Assembly (NCBI GenBank): GCA_963734625.1
Contig: CAVTHW010000001.1
Span: forward strand, 1 to 64,000
Direction: 5' to 3'
DNA length: 64,000 nt
Origin: CAVTHW01 sp963734625
GTDB lineage: Bacteria; Acidobacteriota; Terriglobia; Bryobacterales; Bryobacteraceae
The notes beneath the pieces were generated by a model. That model saw nothing but the letters and a program-made list of their open reading frames with translations. It was not told the origin of the DNA and did no database searches. Positions 61,233-64,000 of the stretch are shown in pieces (the first letter of the stretch is position 1; each line of letters starts with the position of its first letter). Both the position numbers and the translations under genes were made by a program.

Positions 61233-61390
61233 GCATCCGTCACGTCCCGGCGCAGGTGCCTGGCGGTGGCAGTGGACTGAGCTCAACACCAGTACTGTCC
61301 CTTCGCAAAAGGTATACTAAACGGCGACCGAGAATCGGGTCTTGGTCGAGAGCAGATGGAAAGACCTCTGTTCGGAAAGGACGGTTCTCC

Positions 61391-62089
61391 ATGCCACTAT
61401 CGAAACGGTTGTCCGCAGAGTTCATCGGCACATTCTGGCTTGTTTTCGGAGGCTGTGGCAGTGCGGTACTGGCTGCAGCATTCCCCACGCTCGGTATTGG
61501 TTTCCTGGGCGTCGCGCTGGCATTCGGGCTCACGGTCTTGACCATGGCGTACGCAATCGGCCACATCTCGGGGTGTCATCTGAATCCCGCTGTCACGCTG
61601 GGCCTATGCGTCGGGAAGCGATTCCCGGCCAAGGAGATGCTGCCGTATTGGGTGGCTCAGGTGATAGGCGCCATCGCGGCAGCGGGCGTCCTCTTTGTCA
61701 TCGCCAGCGGGAAGGCCGGCTTTGACGTTTCTGCCGGTTTCGCCGCCAACGGGTACGCAGCTCACTCGCCGGGTGGCTACTCCATGATCGCGGCCCTGGT
61801 GACGGAAGTTGTTCTGACCTGTTTCTTTCTTATCGTGATTCTGGGGGCCACGGACCATCGCGCACCTGCTGGTTTCGCACCGATTCCGATCGGCTTGTGC
61901 CTCACGCTGATCCACTTGATCGGCATCCCCGTGACGAACTTGTCCGTGAACCCCGCGCGGAGCACAGGACCGGCGCTTTTCGTCGGCGGCTGGGCCGTGG
62001 AACAACTCTGGTTGTTCTGGCTGGCGCCGCTGATTGGGGCCGCGCTCGGGGGTATCATCTACCCCCTGATTGCCGGGGACAAGAAGTAG
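61391..62089 (+). CDS. aqpZ: Aquaporin Z-type water channel
   Basis: ATG 61391 gives a 232-residue protein with six membrane segments and both NPA loops: GHISGCHLNPAVTLGLCVGK and TNLSVNPARSTGPALFVGGW. It starts SKRLSAEFIGTFWLVFGGCG as in AqpZ. The Arg after the second NPA and the His in the fifth helix (LTLIHLIGIPVTN) form the narrow filter of a water-selective channel. It is convergent with the PEGA-domain gene, with 18 bases between. Confidence 0.95.
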   Translation: MPLSKRLSAEFIGTFWLVFGGCGSAVLAAAFPTLGIGFLGVALAFGLTVLTMAYAIGHISGCHLNPAVTLGLCVGKRFPAKEMLPYWVAQVIGAIAAAGVLFVIASGKAGFDVSAGFAANGYAAHSPGGYSMIAALVTEVVLTCFFLIVILGATDHRAPAGFAPIPIGLCLTLIHLIGIPVTNLSVNPARSTGPALFVGGWAVEQLWLFWLAPLIGAALGGIIYPLIAGDKK

Positions 62090-62107
62090 CGGGCGCCCCA
62101 AAACGGG

Positions 62108-62659
62108 CTATTTCGCCCTTACGGTCAGGACTTCGTCTCGCCGGAGAGTCACCTTCTCCTCCAGCAGCGTGCTGCCTGCCTGCGAGGAAACCCTAACTTC
62201 GTAGTCGCCGGGATTCAGTTGCAGGCCTTGGTTGGGTCCGTTGAACTCGTCGGCGTGGCCCATGTACGCCCCGTTGACAAAGACGATCGCGTACTTCTCG
62301 AAACCAGCCGTCTTCAACCTTCCGAAGGGGGGCTTGGCGGGCGCGAGCGGTTGGAGTGATTGTGAGACGGTCGTGGTCTTACCCGACTCGATCTTCACCG
62401 TCGTCTTGTACTCCTGGTAGCGGGGTTCACGAAGGATCAGTTCGTGTTCACCGCCCGCCACCGCGTACTTCCGCGCCATGCCGAAATTTGCCGCTGGGCC
62501 AAGGTACTTGCCGTCCACAAAAACTCCGGCACGTCCGGTATTCGCCTTGACCTTCAGGAATCCGCCACCAGCCTGCTGTGCCTGCAACGGGACGAGCGCT
62601 AAGAGCAGCATGACAAAACTCACGGCAGAAACAGCAGTTAGCAGCCTTCTCTTGAGCAT
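62108..62659 (-). CDS. Secreted protein with PEGA-like repeats
   Basis: The start at ATG 62659 has GAGAGG upstream and a signal peptide (VMLLLALVPLQAQQAGGG). The mature part holds two PEGA-type beta units, each with a V(F)V(D/N)G..xG core: RAGVFVDGKYLGPAANFG and YAIVFVNGAYMGHADEFNG. Each is followed by a 'G(E/D)(H/Y)Exxx' strand (GGEHELILREPRYQEYKTTV, NPGDYEVRVSSQAGSTLLEE). Such proteins are exported and of unknown role. A longer frame to 62728 lacks a good start. Confidence 0.7.
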   Translation of the reverse strand: MLKRRLLTAVSAVSFVMLLLALVPLQAQQAGGGFLKVKANTGRAGVFVDGKYLGPAANFGMARKYAVAGGEHELILREPRYQEYKTTVKIESGKTTTVSQSLQPLAPAKPPFGRLKTAGFEKYAIVFVNGAYMGHADEFNGPNQGLQLNPGDYEVRVSSQAGSTLLEEKVTLRRDEVLTVRAK

Positions 62660-62773
62660 CGAGTCACCTCTCATCCGCAGCTTAGCACGAAGCAGCCAAA
62701 GGGCCGTCTGGGCAAAACAAGTGAGCACGGAAGATCGCCAATCCCGTACACTTAGGTTTTCGGAGGATGGCCG

Positions 62774-63805
62774 ATGTCAACTAGATCGAATTGGAGACCG
62801 CGGGTCCTGTTTGTTCTGTCTCTCTTGACAGCTTATGGGGTCCAGGCAGACCAGATAACCCTGAAGAATGGTGACCGGGTGACCGGCGCGATCGTGAAGA
62901 AGGACGGCAAGACACTCAGCATCAAGACTGAATCCTTGGGCACGGTGACCGTGCCTTGGGAACAGGTGGTGACGATTCAATCAGACGCTCCGCTGAACGT
63001 GGTGCTGACGGATGGCAAGACTGTGCAGGCGACGCTACAGACCCTCAAGCCTACGGAGGTTGTCACGATCCGCAATGCGGATGAGCAGAGGGCTTACGAG
63101 CGGCTGCTGCGTCCGGGCTGGGGTCAGCTTTGGGCCGGAACAGCGACGATCGGTTTCGCCGGCACGCAGGGCAACGCACAAACCCGGACGTTCACTATGG
63201 CTCTAAATGCGGCCCGGACCACAAACACGGACAAGGCCAGCCTGTATTTTAATGCCGTCAAAGCCTCAGCCCTGATCAACGGGGTCGATGCAGGCACGGC
63301 CCAGGCGGTCCGGGGTGGCTGGGCGTATGACCACAAGATTTCGTCACGATTCTTCGTTAACACCTTTAACGACTATGAGTACGACCACTTCCAGAATCTG
63401 GACCTGCGTTTCGTGCTGGGCGGCGGTTTGGGCTACAGCGTCTGGAAAGGGGAGCGCGGCCGGCTGGATCTCCTGGGCGGCGTCGCATACAACCGCGAGA
63501 AGTTCTCACCCCCGTCGCCTGCATCGGAGTTCACTCGCAACTCCGCCGAAGCCTATTGGGGGGAGGACAGCAGCTACAAGCTCAGCGCCGTGACTTCAGT
63601 GGTCCAGGGCTTCCGCATGTTCAACAATCTGTCCAACACTGGACAGTACCGCATGAACTTTGACCTCGGGGCGAACACCAGACTCGTTAAGTGGCTCACC
63701 TGGAACCTCGGATTCAGCGACCGCTACCTCAGCAACCCGGTCGCGGGGCGCAAGAATAACGACATCCTGTACACCACCGGCATCGGCATCGCGTTCAGCC
63801 GCTGA
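62774..63805 (+). CDS. DUF481-type outer-membrane protein
   Basis: The 343-residue product has a signal peptide (VLFVLSLLTAYGVQADQ). A small N-terminal beta domain follows (ITLKNGDRVTGAIVKKDGKT, SLGTVTVPWEQVVTIQSDAP), then a DUF481 barrel with GTATIGFAGTQGNAQTRTFT, AVRGGWAYDHKISSRFFVNT, LRFVLGGGLGYSVWKGERGR and a terminal strand ending GIAFSR. DUF481 proteins are salt-induced or general outer-membrane barrels of unknown function. The gene is divergent from the PEGA gene and lies 90 bases upstream of mscL. Confidence 0.85.
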   Translation: MSTRSNWRPRVLFVLSLLTAYGVQADQITLKNGDRVTGAIVKKDGKTLSIKTESLGTVTVPWEQVVTIQSDAPLNVVLTDGKTVQATLQTLKPTEVVTIRNADEQRAYERLLRPGWGQLWAGTATIGFAGTQGNAQTRTFTMALNAARTTNTDKASLYFNAVKASALINGVDAGTAQAVRGGWAYDHKISSRFFVNTFNDYEYDHFQNLDLRFVLGGGLGYSVWKGERGRLDLLGGVAYNREKFSPPSPASEFTRNSAEAYWGEDSSYKLSAVTSVVQGFRMFNNLSNTGQYRMNFDLGANTRLVKWLTWNLGFSDRYLSNPVAGRKNNDILYTTGIGIAFSR

Positions 63806-63895
63806 GATTACCGAAGGGAACCAACCCGACGCCCGAGGAAGCATGGTAAGATCGTGCGAACTTAGCGTTCGTGCTCAGCGAAAGGTGGGAGAGAG

Positions 63896-64000
63896 ATGAA
63901 AGGCTTCAAGCAGTTCATCATGCGAGGCAACGTACTGGACCTGGCCGTGGCGGTGGTCATGGGCGGGGCTTTCGGCGCGGTCGTCACCGCCCTGGTAAAG
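63896..64000 (+). CDS. mscL: Large-conductance mechanosensitive channel, N-terminal part (window edge)
   Basis: ATG 63896 follows GGGAGAGAG. The 35 visible residues, MKGFKQFIMRGNVLDLAVAV then VMGGAFGAVVTALVK, are the N-terminal helix and first membrane helix of MscL, with the Gly-rich gate region. The rest lies beyond the window. MscL opens on severe osmotic downshock. Confidence 0.93.
   Translation, partial: MKGFKQFIMRGNVLDLAVAVVMGGAFGAVVTALVK

Overview
The window is a 64 kb piece of a GC-rich chromosome that looks like an acidobacterium (Bryobacter/Solibacter type). The clues are secreted proteins with carboxypeptidase-regulatory domains, a decayed orphan MacB/FtsX-type permease of the kind duplicated in Acidobacteria, a YtrA-type GntR regulator with an ABC exporter, a hopanoid-pathway gene (hpnE), BlaI/BlaR pairs and GC-rich palindromic repeats. 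Taxonomy is inferred from gene content, not from a marker search.

Layout. 0-4 kb: secreted and outer-membrane-type proteins, including the first copy of a 1.3 kb repeat. 4-8.6 kb: an ECF sigma/anti-sigma pair, then a patchy accessory stretch with an integrase scrap, a PD-(D/E)XK-like protein and a HicB antitoxin with a decayed HicA. 8.6-21.7 kb, all on the minus strand: an M3 oligopeptidase, a BlaI/BlaR pair, a DUF1015 protein, a type III-A CRISPR effector operon (csm1/cas10-csm2-csm3-csm4-csm5), then in tight succession an ExeA/GspA-type AAA ATPase, a QueG-like Fe-S protein and a 2-keto-4-pentenoate hydratase. No CRISPR array, cas6, cas1/cas2 or CARF effector was seen. 21.8-32 kb: asparaginase-like protein, VapBC scrap, TonB-like protein, ileS-lspA-lgt, an odd M28 peptidase, coaD, an aminotransferase, manA-like and tRNA-Asp. 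32-37 kb: ABC exporter with GntR regulator, then a broken permease. 37-45 kb: ridA, hpnE, fused trpE(G), a nucleotidyltransferase pair, CPBP protease and gap. 45.1-46.3 kb: the inverted second copy of the 2.5-3.8 kb repeat. 46.5-53.2 kb: icd, purH, a serine hydrolase and argC-argB-argA. 53.2-54.8 kb: insertion-sequence graveyard. 55.4-59.5 kb: pyrR-pyrB-pyrC diverging from hom. 60-64 kb: AsmA remnant, aqpZ, PEGA and DUF481 proteins, and the start of mscL.

Single-base frameshifts are frequent and clustered: csm3, csm4, csm5, the QueG-like gene, the M3 peptidase, argB and both copies of the duplicated outer-membrane gene. Long genes such as ileS, purH, trpE(G), cas10 and hom are uninterrupted. 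Because argB and the M3 peptidase are housekeeping genes, draft-assembly indels are a serious alternative to real decay.

The most interesting object is the compact type III-A operon. Its Cas10 keeps the GGDD cyclase motif but has no HD nuclease domain and no visible zinc ribbon, and an ExeA-family ATPase begins 3 bases after csm5.
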